Counted from the stretch's first letter, positions 17,557-27,085 are shown. The stretch is DNA of 64,000 nt from Coraliomargarita algicola (GCF_033878955.1 NZ_CP138858.1:5173001-5237000); one strand, 5' to 3'. Notes: generated by a model not told the origin, from the sequence alone. Made by a program: numbers and translations.

Positions 17557-19611
17557 CTACGCAGAACGCCGTCTGAGTGTATTGAGTGGTAATTCTAAGG
17601 TCAGGCGTGTGCCTTTTCCCTTCGCGGAATCAATTGTTAGTGTGCCGCTAAGCCATTCGGCTCGTTTCTTGAGGGTGCGTAGGGTACTTGCCTTGGAGAG
17701 CGCTTTTGCGTCGATACCGACGCCGTCGTCGCCGATGCATAGAATTAACGCACGCGTGTCTTTCTTGATAGAGATGTCAACGTGTTTGCACTGCGCATGC
17801 TTCTTCGCATTATGGACGGCTTCTTTGTAGAAGAGCATGAATCTGCCGCGTGTGAGGTTGTCGGTGAGCGCGTCATTCACGATCGGGTCGATATCGATCG
17901 TGTATGGCGTCTGCCCGAGCATGAGCTCGGTTAGTTCCTGCAAATGTGTTGCTAGGCTTTTGTGGTGCCCTATTTCAGGCGAGGTGGTTTGAAGCACTTC
18001 CTGTAGGCCGAGCACACTCTCTTTGGTCAATCGGAGGATCTTTTTTAAACGATCCTGCTCGTGTTGTGTGTGTATCAGATCTTGTAGGCGCTCGGTTTGA
18101 AGTATGATGGTGCCGAGGTTACTGCCGACATCATCGTGCAGATCACTGGCAATCTGTGCACGTAAGTGGAGGACATGTTGGCGGGCTTTTATACGGCTGC
18201 GCACGATCAAGGAAATTGCAGTGGCTAGGATGATCACGACTAAACCAATGCTTCCCATTAGGATACCCCTTCGGATTGCGGTTAAGATTGCGGTCTGAGC
18301 GCTTCGTAGCATCAACTGCTCCTCCATCAGCTGTTGTTGTTGGTGGAGTCCTTCTGTCCACTCCCGCTGGGAGATGATGCGCCCATTTTCGGTTTCACCA
18401 TTATTCAGTGTGGCCATCCGTCTGAGAGTGATGTCGCGAGACTTAACTCCACGAGTGTATGTTTGAATCTCGTTTCGCCATAGCAGATCAATTTTTTTAG
18501 CAGGAATGAGTGGGAGTCCTCGATGCAGCGCTGTGATTTCACTGAGTTCAATGGTCGGCGCTCTAGGTGTAACTCCTTGCTGTGTCTCAAGGATCGTAAT
18601 CCTTATTGAGCTCGCTTTTGTTTCATCGAAATTGGCAATAAAAGGGTTTAGCGCCGGGTTGCGCAGTGCGATTCGTCGGTATTGATTGTGGGGCAGGAGT
18701 ATGTTCCCAGTCTCGTCTAGCAGCTCAATTGTGAAGCGCACGGGGAACCCCTGCCCGTAGTAAAAATGATTTACGGGGTCGATTCGAAGGGCATCAATGG
18801 CAATTGGTTCAAGGTAGTGCAGTGTTAGTGTGAGCGGAGTCTCGTTGAGTGCTTTGTTCTCGGTTACTTGGCGGAAATAGTTGAGTTTTTTCTTGTCCTC
18901 GATGGCTTGCTGAGGGAGGCCCAGTGGGGTTTGATTATCGGTGAGAAATTTGGATGAGAGCACATATTTACCATCTCGACTGCCGTTGGTCTGTAGCTTC
19001 GCGATTGGAGCCAGATTGTGATGCTCTGAAAAAATGAAGATCTCGGCAAAACCTGCGGCATGCCAATCTCTATTTGGGTGCTGCTGTAATCCGGTGCAGC
19101 GAATGGTTAAGTTGTCGGTTTTAGTCGGGCTGAATGTCACGAGTTCAGGCAGTGACTGGCGTAGCCTGGCTTGAGCACCATCAAGTTGAGCGAGAGTGGT
19201 CGTCGAGCCATCCACATTGGTTTCAATCGTGATCAGTTTTGGCCAGTAGAGATTTTCGTCATAAACTTCATCCATGAACAACCGCAAGGGGAAGAGGGCG
19301 GTGGCATCTATTCGATGTGCTTGATCCCAGTTAAAGGTGATCACGACTTCATCGTCGGCGTGTTCTTTATTGTCGGATAGGAATCCGCCCGTGCCCGTGG
19401 GTTCACGCAGATTCGGGATCGGTAAATTCTCAAGCTGCTTGCTGATGGCTTCGAGTCGCCGCTCGTTTTGTTGGTAAGTGTCTAAATAGTTGGCGGCGAT
19501 TATTTGCTCCAGATGTTCGGCTCCTGCGCTGATGTGCAGCCAGAAGGCGGCAAAGATGGTATACTTGCAACCAGCTAATAAGAGTCTGGAATAAACTGTA
19601 TGGCTATGCAT
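17557..19611 (-). CDS. Sensor histidine kinase (NarL/LuxR-partner type) with discoidin-like periplasmic sensor
   Basis: 684 residues. The N-terminus is a signal or anchor sequence; residues about 30-430 are periplasmic and beta-rich, with stretches resembling F5/8 type C (discoidin) carbohydrate-binding folds (IDALRIDPVNHFYYGQGFPVRFTIEL). A membrane helix (ILMGSIGLVVIILATAISLIV) is followed by HisKA_3 with DLHDDVG, His492 being the phosphorylation site, and an HATPase domain with EAVHNAKKHA (N box) and GDDGVGID. It would sense an extracellular ligand, plausibly a glycan, and phosphorylate the regulator encoded 2 bp upstream in the same minus-strand operon. Confidence 0.88.
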   Translation of the reverse strand: MHSHTVYSRLLLAGCKYTIFAAFWLHISAGAEHLEQIIAANYLDTYQQNERRLEAISKQLENLPIPNLREPTGTGGFLSDNKEHADDEVVITFNWDQAHRIDATALFPLRLFMDEVYDENLYWPKLITIETNVDGSTTTLAQLDGAQARLRQSLPELVTFSPTKTDNLTIRCTGLQQHPNRDWHAAGFAEIFIFSEHHNLAPIAKLQTNGSRDGKYVLSSKFLTDNQTPLGLPQQAIEDKKKLNYFRQVTENKALNETPLTLTLHYLEPIAIDALRIDPVNHFYYGQGFPVRFTIELLDETGNILLPHNQYRRIALRNPALNPFIANFDETKASSIRITILETQQGVTPRAPTIELSEITALHRGLPLIPAKKIDLLWRNEIQTYTRGVKSRDITLRRMATLNNGETENGRIISQREWTEGLHQQQQLMEEQLMLRSAQTAILTAIRRGILMGSIGLVVIILATAISLIVRSRIKARQHVLHLRAQIASDLHDDVGSNLGTIILQTERLQDLIHTQHEQDRLKKILRLTKESVLGLQEVLQTTSPEIGHHKSLATHLQELTELMLGQTPYTIDIDPIVNDALTDNLTRGRFMLFYKEAVHNAKKHAQCKHVDISIKKDTRALILCIGDDGVGIDAKALSKASTLRTLKKRAEWLSGTLTIDSAKGKGTRLTLELPLNTLRRRSA

Positions 19612-19613
19612 CG

Positions 19614-20270
19614 TTAGATGATATTCATTGAGGCGGCTTTGTTTACGGCTCCAGACAGGTTGTGGACTTGTAGTTTTTCGTAGATATGGCGAATGTGTGT
19701 GTTAATCGTGTGGATACTAACTGAAAGTCCATCAGCCGCTTCCTGTCGAGTATCCCCTGCTGCCAACCGCTCTAAGACTTCCACTTCGCGCTGTGACAGT
19801 TCGGCTTCGATGGCCTGAGGCTTGATATGTGAGAATGTGTCGAACACCATTTTTGCAATGTCAGCGCTCAGTGGGGAGATGCCGTGATAAGCATCCTCGA
19901 TGCCACTGACAATGGCCTTGAGGCCAGAGGATTTGATCAAATAGCCACTGGCTCCAGCTCCAAGCGCTTGTAAAACTTTCGCCTTATTATTGTAGACGGT
20001 CAGCACTAAAGTCATGGTTTGAGGAGCGAGTTGCTTGATCTTAGGAATCGCCTCAATGCCTGACATGCCAGGAAGCCCCAGATCAAGAATTATGATATCT
20101 GGTGGCGTCGCATCTTCTAGGTATTCGAAGAGAGCTTCAGCGGTCGAAAAGGTTGCATCAATGGCGAACTTCCCAACAGATTCGATTGCTTCGCACAAGG
20201 TTTCTCGGAAATCCGCATGGTCTTCCAATAGGCAAACGTGAATAGGAGAAGTGGCTTTATCGTGTCTCAT
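19614..20270 (-). CDS. LuxR/NarL-family response regulator
   Basis: About 218 residues from ATG 20270 (complement), which I prefer over the upstream 20309 because the receiver domain starts directly after it and a palindrome occupies 20292-20309. Receiver domain: acidic pair LLEDH, phospho-acceptor Asp63 in IILDLGLPGMSG, a threonine in LVLTVYN and lysine in SGYLIKS. The C-terminal DNA-binding domain has LSQREVEVLERLAAGDTRQEAADGL and the recognition helix NTHIRHIYEKL. It is transcribed with the kinase downstream and divergently from the PEP-CTERM gene at 20482. Confidence 0.93.
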   Translation of the reverse strand: MRHDKATSPIHVCLLEDHADFRETLCEAIESVGKFAIDATFSTAEALFEYLEDATPPDIIILDLGLPGMSGIEAIPKIKQLAPQTMTLVLTVYNNKAKVLQALGAGASGYLIKSSGLKAIVSGIEDAYHGISPLSADIAKMVFDTFSHIKPQAIEAELSQREVEVLERLAAGDTRQEAADGLSVSIHTINTHIRHIYEKLQVHNLSGAVNKAASMNII

Positions 20271-20291
20271 ACAAGAACCGATTGCAAACCA

Positions 20292-20309
20292 TTGAACATG
20301 GTTGTTCAA
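20292..20309. promoter_or_regulatory. Palindrome upstream of response regulator gene (candidate operator)
   Basis: TTGAACA (20292-20298) and TGTTCAA (20303-20309) are perfect inverted repeats around a 4-base spacer, flanked further out by AGAACC and GGTTCT. The site lies 22 bp upstream of the regulator start, in the divergent region to the PEP-CTERM gene. It may be an operator or a leader hairpin. Confidence 0.45.
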
Positions 20310-20354
20310 GGTTCTGTTTGGTTAAAGTGAGAATAGCGCAAGCGCTGTAGTCTA

Positions 20355-20374
20355 AGGTGATGTAAGAATCACCT
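20355..20374. promoter_or_regulatory. Second palindrome in divergent region (candidate operator)
   Basis: AGGTGAT (20355-20361) and ATCACCT (20368-20374) are perfect arms with a 6-base spacer. The site is about midway between the divergent regulator and PEP-CTERM genes, a position suitable for a shared operator. It does not match the TGTCACATG element found in the second half of the window. Confidence 0.45.
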
Positions 20375-20481
20375 ATTCTGGCGATAGACAGATTTCCTCA
20401 TTTTAGGTAGGATATAAAGAGTGTTGCACTTGATGTGCCGCATTTGCGTCATCCTAATATAAGTTACCATTGCCCAATTAT

Positions 20482-21285
20482 ATGAAAAAAATACTGATCC
20501 CCGCATTTACCATCGTAGCCATAGTCACATCGTTGAGCGCGCAGACAAGCCTTAGCTTTAACGATCTAAATTCGGACGTGACCACCGCCAATACGCTGAG
20601 TTTGGGCGGGCTCATGGCAGGCTTGACGGTGACTGGAGCTCCGAGTGGTGATAATTACCTCTATTCGGTGACTTATACTGGTGCTGATTATGATGGTGAT
20701 ACTTTGAATGACACTCTCACGTTTGGTGTGTTGGTCGAACGATGGACTGATAGCACGCAGACTTTTGGTTCTACAACTCCAAGTAATTCGGATTCGTCGG
20801 TAACGATTGGAACTACTAGTGGTCAAGTGCAAATCGACACCGCTGAACACACATGGCATTCATCGGATATTCCAGTGAGTTCAATTACTCGATTTGAGGC
20901 GAATCAATCACTCCAGTTCAGTATTGTTTCCTTAGATGTTGATTTTGCGGATGCTGAAGGAACTGCAGTTTTCGCGACAGGTTTTACTCAGGTCAGAATG
21001 GAAGAGAATGCGGGAAGTGGTCACCGAACAATCTTCGGTGCAGGAAGTGGTCTGGATGGACATGCCTACAATGCAGATCTTGATAAAACCTTGAGCGCGA
21101 GCTACGGCACAGGAGATCTTTTTGTAACGGGTGCGGCAGGAACGGGTAGTAACAATAGACGATATGGCGTTACCAATGTTGATTTCGATATTGTGATTAC
21201 GGTGATTCCCGAACCCGGCACCTACGCGCTGTTCGTTGGCCTCACTGGTGTGGCTTTTGTGATGCTTCGCCGTCGTCGCGGCTAG
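20482..21285 (+). CDS. PEP-CTERM sorting-domain surface protein
   Basis: 267 residues from ATG 20482, chosen because MKKILIPAFTIVAIVTSLSAQ is a typical signal peptide (the TTG at 20470 only adds four residues). The C-terminus IPEPGTYALFVGLTGVAFVMLRRRRG is a PEP-CTERM tail: PEP motif, one membrane helix, arginine cluster, recognised by an exosortase encoded elsewhere. The middle contains ADYDGDTLNDTLTF, a calcium-loop-like motif that recurs in the protein at 33214. Its gene is divergent from a two-component system and ends in a strong terminator. It is likely exported and surface displayed; the ligand is unknown. Confidence 0.85.
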   Translation: MKKILIPAFTIVAIVTSLSAQTSLSFNDLNSDVTTANTLSLGGLMAGLTVTGAPSGDNYLYSVTYTGADYDGDTLNDTLTFGVLVERWTDSTQTFGSTTPSNSDSSVTIGTTSGQVQIDTAEHTWHSSDIPVSSITRFEANQSLQFSIVSLDVDFADAEGTAVFATGFTQVRMEENAGSGHRTIFGAGSGLDGHAYNADLDKTLSASYGTGDLFVTGAAGTGSNNRRYGVTNVDFDIVITVIPEPGTYALFVGLTGVAFVMLRRRRG

Positions 21286-21589
21286 TCTGCTATAATTCAT
21301 TGTTGGGGAGCATCGAAATGATTTGATCTTTGGTGTTCGACGGAGCCTCCTAGGGGGAGGGCTCCGTCACTCTTTTATGAATTAGAAGGCTTGTCTCTCG
21401 TTTTTACTAAGGCATGGCAAAGGGGCTGCCATAAAGAAATCGCTTGTAGAATAACAAGAAGGACAGCCAGTGAAACAGGGGGGCAGAGTGGAACTCATTC
21501 GAGTAATACTGTGGGAACGTGCGATCCGAATCAGCCACGTGCTCTTTCAGTCGAAACGAATATGATCATGAACAAGCAGGAATAATGAA
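21286..21589. other. Intergenic region between PEP-CTERM gene and sulfatase cluster
   Basis: It holds the terminator at 21339-21377 and then about 210 bp without a convincing gene. An open frame at 21391-21585 has no protein-like features and I do not accept it. The promoter for the sulfatase operon beginning at 21590 is presumably here, but I cannot point to clear -35/-10 boxes. Confidence 0.5.
21339..21377 (+). terminator. Rho-independent terminator after PEP-CTERM gene
   Basis: GACGGAGCC (21339-21347) pairs with GGCTCCGTC (21360-21368) around a 12-base loop and is followed by ACTCTTTTA. It lies 54 bp after the PEP-CTERM gene stop. Confidence 0.8.
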
Positions 21590-23038
21590 ATGAAATTGTT
21601 TTTGAAGTATATGCTGGTGATCGGACTGGCGTCTCATGCCTTCGCGGCAGTCAAGCAACCTAATGTTGTGTTTTTTCTGGTGGATGATCTCGGATGGAAA
21701 GATTTAGGGTGTTTCGGAGCTGAGCTCTATGAAACACCGAATATCGACCAGCTGTGCTCGGAGGGCATCCGCTTTCCTCAGGCTTATAGTTCGGCCGCCA
21801 TTTGCTCGCCAGCGCGAGCTACTGCGTTGACGGGAAAGCATTGCTTGAACTTAAACATGTGGAGCCATCAGCACACGATTCCGCAGGGGCAGAAGATACT
21901 TCCGCACTATTTGAAAGAGGCGGGCTACCAAACCTGGCACGTCGGGAAATGGCATCTGGGGAATGAAAAGAAGAAGACGATGCCTACGGACCTTGGCTTC
22001 GATGTAAATATTGGCGGTTGGACGGCTTGGGGGCCCGGTTCCTATTTTTGGCCATACAACTGGAAGCCAAATGGAAAAAGCCCTTCTCGCACAAGTGTGC
22101 CGATGTTGAAAGAGGGTGGTAAAGAGGGAGAGCAGCTCACGGATCGGTTGACCCAAGAGGCGTTGAGCCTAATCGATCAGCGTGATCCTGATAAACCGTT
22201 CTATCTGAACTTTTGGTATTATTCCGTTCATAATAAAAAAGAGGCAAAGCCAGAGCTGATTAAAAAATACGAGCAGAAAATCGCGGACATGGGGTTGGTA
22301 GAAACGGTTCGTCACGACCCTAAGACAGGTGCGAAGTTCATCACTAGTGAGACGAATCCGCTGTATGCAGCGATGATCGAAACACTCGACGATTCGGTGG
22401 GACGTGTCATCGCAAAGCTCAAAGAGATTGGTGAATATGAAAACACCTTGTTTGTCTTCTTCTCTGACAACGGTTCAACCACGAATGATGTGCCGTGTGC
22501 GCCGTTGAATGGCGGTAAGAACTCCACTTACGAAGCGGGCGTGCGCATTCCTGGGTTTGTGGTTTGGAACGGCGAAATTAAGCCCGGCACGGAATACGAA
22601 GGGGCGGTATTTATTGGCGATATATTTAATACAATTATGGCGGCAACGGGGCAGGAGATTCCGACTGACCACCCCACCGACAGCGTCTCCTTGTTGCCGG
22701 TCTTTGCGGGCGAAACGCTTTCGCCGCGTGAGTTTTACTGGTATTTTCCTGATAGCCGAAAACATTGGGGGCAACGGGCGAATGCCGCGATATTTGATGA
22801 AAAAAACGGCATGAAATACATCATGTTCTTCACGGGAGAAGAGGACGAATTGTATGATATACGAGCGGACATTGGTGAAACTACAAATTTGATGGGACAC
22901 TATCCCGAAGTGTCACAGGTTTTGCAGAAAAAGCTGATTAAATTTATGAACAGTCATTACGGAAGCCTCCCGACACCGCCTAAAAAATATAAGGAAGGTG
23001 TTATGAAGCGGCTGAACGCAAATGATAATGGCAGCTGA
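21590..23038 (+). CDS. S1 family sulfatase
   Basis: 482 residues with a signal peptide (YMLVIGLASHAFAA). Metal site FLVDDLGW, formylglycine motif C72-S-P-A-R76, HVGKWHLGNEKK with the active-site lysine and histidine, and FFSDNGSTT are all present and in normal order. The CSPAR motif and ITGKHCLNLN-like layout suggest an exo-acting carbohydrate sulfatase. It opens the main plus-strand cluster and is followed after 66 bp by another sulfatase. Confidence 0.93.
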   Translation: MKLFLKYMLVIGLASHAFAAVKQPNVVFFLVDDLGWKDLGCFGAELYETPNIDQLCSEGIRFPQAYSSAAICSPARATALTGKHCLNLNMWSHQHTIPQGQKILPHYLKEAGYQTWHVGKWHLGNEKKKTMPTDLGFDVNIGGWTAWGPGSYFWPYNWKPNGKSPSRTSVPMLKEGGKEGEQLTDRLTQEALSLIDQRDPDKPFYLNFWYYSVHNKKEAKPELIKKYEQKIADMGLVETVRHDPKTGAKFITSETNPLYAAMIETLDDSVGRVIAKLKEIGEYENTLFVFFSDNGSTTNDVPCAPLNGGKNSTYEAGVRIPGFVVWNGEIKPGTEYEGAVFIGDIFNTIMAATGQEIPTDHPTDSVSLLPVFAGETLSPREFYWYFPDSRKHWGQRANAAIFDEKNGMKYIMFFTGEEDELYDIRADIGETTNLMGHYPEVSQVLQKKLIKFMNSHYGSLPTPPKKYKEGVMKRLNANDNGS

Positions 23039-23104
23039 TCTTGTTGCTACGAGCTAGGTCGTCGGCCAATCGAGTAGAAGGCATTAAGGTTATCAGGTAT
23101 AAGC

Positions 23105-24490
23105 ATGAAGAAATGGATAGTTCTAGTTGTTTTTACAGGTTTGTTTTCGTCAGTCGTTCTAGCGGATGGTTTGTCTGGCAGTCGTCCGAACATTATCTTC
23201 ATTCTGGCAGATGATTTGGGATGGGCGGATACCAGTCATAATGGTGCAGAGTTTTATGAGACACCGAATTTCGACCAGTTGACTCAAGACGGGATGGCAT
23301 TTACTCGAGCCTATTCGGGCGGTCCGAATTGTGCGCCGACCCGCGCATGCCTGATCTCTGGGATGTATACGCCGCGTCACAAAATATGGACGCCGGGCAT
23401 GAAATCTAAGGGCAGCTATAAGAATATGAAACTTCTAGTTCCTAATCGGGAGGGGCAACAGGGCGACTGGTTTGAGTCTAAAGATAGTCTGGATCCGAGC
23501 GTTGTTTCCATTGCCGAAGTGCTCAATCAACAGGGATACAAAACCGCGATGATGGGGAAGTGGCACTGTGGTGACGATGAGCAGGGCTTTGATGTTTTCA
23601 GTGGCGACGGCACGGATAAAAAGTATAAAAAACACTACGGAAGTCCTACAGTTGCTGATTCATTGACCGAAGGAGCGGTGAAGTTCATTTCAGAGAATAA
23701 GGATGGGCCCTTTTTTCTTTATCTAGCGCATTGGGATGTTCATGCACCTCACCGTGCAAACAAAGCGGTGATTGAAAAATATGAAGCTAAATTGAAGGCT
23801 CGAGACGATTGGTCCGAAAAGTGGAGGCCGACGTATGCTGCAATGATCGAAGCGTTTGATACGAGCATCGGTAAAGTGCGCGACACGGTCAACGAACTTG
23901 GTCTTGCCGAAAACACACTCATCATTGTTACCTCGGATAATGGGTCAATATGCCAGATCAAGGGCGGGCCTCTACGAGGCGGTAAAGGTAGTTTGTTCGA
24001 AGGCGGGGTTCGTGTTGCAACTAGCATGTCTTGGCCAGGTGTTATTCCCGCGGGGACTGAATGTAACATCCCGATTACTAGTGTTGATATGATGCCTACT
24101 TTTGCGCAACTCGCTGGAGGGGAGTTGCCCGCAACCCAGCCAGTTGACGGTCAATCTTTTGTGCCGCTTTTGAAAGGAGAAAAAGCTCTGGAGGATCGCA
24201 GTATATTTTGGCACTACCCCATGTATTTAGACTCCAAGGGTAAGGCTGTCATTCCGATACACGGGACGAATCGAATGTATTGGCGCGGCGTTCCAGCGAC
24301 TATGATTGTTACTGGAGACTGGAAGTTGATTTATTACTACGAGGATCAATCGGTGAAGCTTTTCAACGTTCAAGCAGATCCTTATGAGGCGAGTGAGCTG
24401 TCGTCTCGGCACCCTGAAAAAACGCAGCAAATGTTGAAAGAACTCAAGGAGTGGTTGCCGCAACAGATGCGCCTGTTCCGGATAAAATGA
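23105..24490 (+). CDS. S1 family sulfatase with probable C-terminal frameshift
   Basis: 461 residues as read. Signal peptide to about residue 21, metal site ILADDLGW, formylglycine motif C76-A-P-T-R80, MMGKWHCGDDEQ, TSDNGS and LFNVQADPYE show an otherwise intact S1 enzyme. The end is odd: after EWLPQQ the frame gives MRLFRIK and stops, but the other frame continues DAPVPDKMNPDFFPK and ends at TAA 24550-24552, the common tail of this sulfatase type. Restoring one base near 24465 (CAG-GAT) would give a 481-residue protein. The catalytic core is not affected. Confidence 0.9.
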   Translation: MKKWIVLVVFTGLFSSVVLADGLSGSRPNIIFILADDLGWADTSHNGAEFYETPNFDQLTQDGMAFTRAYSGGPNCAPTRACLISGMYTPRHKIWTPGMKSKGSYKNMKLLVPNREGQQGDWFESKDSLDPSVVSIAEVLNQQGYKTAMMGKWHCGDDEQGFDVFSGDGTDKKYKKHYGSPTVADSLTEGAVKFISENKDGPFFLYLAHWDVHAPHRANKAVIEKYEAKLKARDDWSEKWRPTYAAMIEAFDTSIGKVRDTVNELGLAENTLIIVTSDNGSICQIKGGPLRGGKGSLFEGGVRVATSMSWPGVIPAGTECNIPITSVDMMPTFAQLAGGELPATQPVDGQSFVPLLKGEKALEDRSIFWHYPMYLDSKGKAVIPIHGTNRMYWRGVPATMIVTGDWKLIYYYEDQSVKLFNVQADPYEASELSSRHPEKTQQMLKELKEWLPQQMRLFRIK

Positions 24491-24594
24491 ATCCCGACTT
24501 TTTTCCGAAGGTCGGACAGGGAGATCAGAGGCTTAAGGGAACCAAGAAATAAGCGATAGGAATTCGGCCTAACTTTAATCGTGCTGAACAAACT

Positions 24595-27069
24595 ATGAAA
24601 AATCCTGCTATTTACCTATCGATCTGTATTGCTGCCTGCTTGACGCAAGTGCCACTGAGCGCGCAGCATGTGCTTCACTACAACGCCCCAGCTATACCTG
24701 GAGAACAGGCAGTTGAGAAAAAGGCCGAGAAGGAATTCATTGCTAATGCCTTGCCGCTGGGAAACGGCCGCTTGGGGGCAATGTTTAGCGGGGGGATTGA
24801 TCGTGAGCTGATCGTGACTAACGAAATTACTCAGTGGGCGAATTCTAATCGTGGACTTGATCCTGTTGCGCAGTCTGGCTCAAAGCCAGGAGCTGGCAAG
24901 GATCTTGAAAAAGTGCGCGAGGTGTATCGGGCGGGCAAATATGGCACTAAAGAAGGAGGCATGGAGTGGACTGCAAATAAATACCTTTGTGCCGATATGA
25001 AACTAGGGAACTACTCGACGTTTACCGAAGTGCAGATCGATACGGGGCATGATCCGAAACAAGTGTCCAACTATCGTCGAGCGTTAGATCTTGAGAATGC
25101 GCTTGGTCAGGTGAGTTATTCAATTGGTCAGGCAAACTATACGCGCGAGTATTTTGTCAGCCATCCACATGATGCGATGGTGATGCACTATACGGCGGAC
25201 AACGCTACGCTAGATTTGAAAATCGGCACTACCACGCGTCACAATACGCAGGTTTTAAAGGCTGCAGGAAATCGAATCACGCTGTTGGCAGAGGTTGAAT
25301 TGGCAAACGATATGGCGGGCTTTACGCAGGTGATTGAAGTCGAAACTACTGGCGGAAAAGTGACTCCATCTAAAGATGGTCGCCTACAAGTTTCGGGTGC
25401 GAGTGCAGTCACCATCTACCTCGTTGGTTACAATGATTACCTGCCAGTGTTCCCGCATTTTAAAGGGCGCGATTATCAGTCGGAGGCGAAGGTTGCACTG
25501 CAGAAGCTCGTGGCGGGTGGCTATGCTGCGGTGAAGGCCACGCACCTCGCCGACTACAAGTCACAAGCACAGCGCATGCAATTGGAGCTCGATTTTGAGC
25601 CGTCCGGATTGACGACTGACAAGTTACTCCAGGCAGGCGGTAGCGTTGAACTTGATCTACTGTATTTTAACTATGCACGCTATTTGCAGTTGGGGTGCTC
25701 GCGTTCGGCTCCAGTGCCATCGAATTTACAGGGTCTATGGAATCCTCATACAAAACCAGCATGGAATGCTGATTACCACTTCGACATTAACTTGGCGATG
25801 AACTACTGGATGGTGGAGACCGCAAATTTGCCGGATTCCTTTTCGCCCTACGTAGAATACATGAAGATTATTGCGGAGTCTGGAAAGCATGTCGCTAGTG
25901 AGAACTACGGTATTAATAAAGGGTGGTCCGCCGCGCTGAATAGCAATGTCTATGGAGTGGCAGGCCCTTACAATACAGGTCGTCGGGTGCAGCAAGCAGG
26001 GCACTGGTTGTCGCAAAATCTATACGATCACTACGCCTTCAATCAGGATCCTGAATACCTGAAGGAAATCTATCCAATCATCAAGGGGGCGTCCGAGTTC
26101 TTTGTCGATTTCCTAGCTCCATGGAAAGATGGCACTCTGGTGGTCTATCCCACTTGGTCTCCAGAAAATTATTTTCTAAAGCGCCCCTACGGAGCACGAA
26201 ACAAGCAAAGCTATGGTGCCTCGTGGGATCAACAACTGGTCTTGAACCTTTTTACTGACTGCATCGAAGCCAGCCGAAAACTCGGCGTGGATGAGAACTT
26301 CCGCAAGACGCTGGAAGAAATAATCCCACGGCTATGTCCACAAAAAATTGGTCAACATGGACAGGTTCAAGAATGGCCTGAAGACTGGGATGATCCTAAG
26401 AACACCCACCGCCACATTTCTCACTTGATCGCGCTGCATCCGGGTAGAGATATTTCTCCTCTGACAACTAAAGAGCTTTCTGACGCAGCATTGGTGACCA
26501 TGGGGCATCGCGGAGATCAATCGACGGGTTGGAGCACGGGTTGGAAAACCTGCTTCTGGGCGCGCCTTCACAATGGCGACAAGGCACACTGGTTTTACCG
26601 TTTTCTCAATGTAGAACGAGCCTATTCAAATCTCTTTGATTTTCATCCGCCGTTTCAGATTGATGGTAACTTCGGTGGCCCTGCCGGGGTCTGCGAAATG
26701 CTGCTGCAAAGTCATCTGCGTAGTATCGACAATGATGCAATGGATATTGCGCAAGCGGCCTATGTTGCCTACCAGCGTGATCCGAAGGCGCCGACTCATT
26801 ACATCCCTGTGGTGCCGCCAGCCGAGTTGGCTGATGCGCCATTTATTCTGCACCTACTTCCAGCACTTCCGTCGGCATGGCCGAATGGTTCGGTGAAGGG
26901 GCTGCGTGCTCGCGGCGGATTCGAAGTCGATCTGGATTGGGAGGAGGGCCAGCTTGTGGCTGCGCAGGTTCGTGCGATGCGCGATGGCTCCTTCCGTATT
27001 TATGCAGATGGCAAGTTAAGCGGCTTAATCACTCTGAAGAAGGGTGAAAGCTATCGCCCGAATATATAG
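24595..27069 (+). CDS. GH95 family alpha-L-fucosidase (or alpha-L-galactosidase), exported
   Basis: 824 residues, the usual GH95 length, with a signal peptide ending at LSAQ. Signatures: N-terminal PLGNGRLGAMFSGG, the SNLQGLWNPHTKPAWNADYH block, MNYWMVETANLP, TWSPEN (Glu524, matching the general acid of the family) and STGWSTGWKTCFWARL in the (alpha/alpha)6 barrel, then PPFQIDGNFGGPAGVCEMLLQS. The catalytic asparagine pair of the Bifidobacterium AfcA enzyme (N-x-N) is Asp397-Ile-Asn399 here. It removes terminal fucose from the glycan, in line with the neighbouring sulfatases. Confidence 0.93.
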   Translation: MKNPAIYLSICIAACLTQVPLSAQHVLHYNAPAIPGEQAVEKKAEKEFIANALPLGNGRLGAMFSGGIDRELIVTNEITQWANSNRGLDPVAQSGSKPGAGKDLEKVREVYRAGKYGTKEGGMEWTANKYLCADMKLGNYSTFTEVQIDTGHDPKQVSNYRRALDLENALGQVSYSIGQANYTREYFVSHPHDAMVMHYTADNATLDLKIGTTTRHNTQVLKAAGNRITLLAEVELANDMAGFTQVIEVETTGGKVTPSKDGRLQVSGASAVTIYLVGYNDYLPVFPHFKGRDYQSEAKVALQKLVAGGYAAVKATHLADYKSQAQRMQLELDFEPSGLTTDKLLQAGGSVELDLLYFNYARYLQLGCSRSAPVPSNLQGLWNPHTKPAWNADYHFDINLAMNYWMVETANLPDSFSPYVEYMKIIAESGKHVASENYGINKGWSAALNSNVYGVAGPYNTGRRVQQAGHWLSQNLYDHYAFNQDPEYLKEIYPIIKGASEFFVDFLAPWKDGTLVVYPTWSPENYFLKRPYGARNKQSYGASWDQQLVLNLFTDCIEASRKLGVDENFRKTLEEIIPRLCPQKIGQHGQVQEWPEDWDDPKNTHRHISHLIALHPGRDISPLTTKELSDAALVTMGHRGDQSTGWSTGWKTCFWARLHNGDKAHWFYRFLNVERAYSNLFDFHPPFQIDGNFGGPAGVCEMLLQSHLRSIDNDAMDIAQAAYVAYQRDPKAPTHYIPVVPPAELADAPFILHLLPALPSAWPNGSVKGLRARGGFEVDLDWEEGQLVAAQVRAMRDGSFRIYADGKLSGLITLKKGESYRPNI

Positions 27070-27085
27070 AGTATAAAGCCATACC

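Noticed and set aside
21391..21585. Open frame of 64 codons before the sulfatase operon
   Set aside because: No start context, signal, domain or protein-like composition; it lies in the expected promoter region.
24493..24515. Hairpin CCGAC/GTCGG as a terminator of the 23105 sulfatase gene
   Set aside because: The stretch reads as the continuing C-terminus of the sulfatase in another frame, so it is more likely coding sequence.
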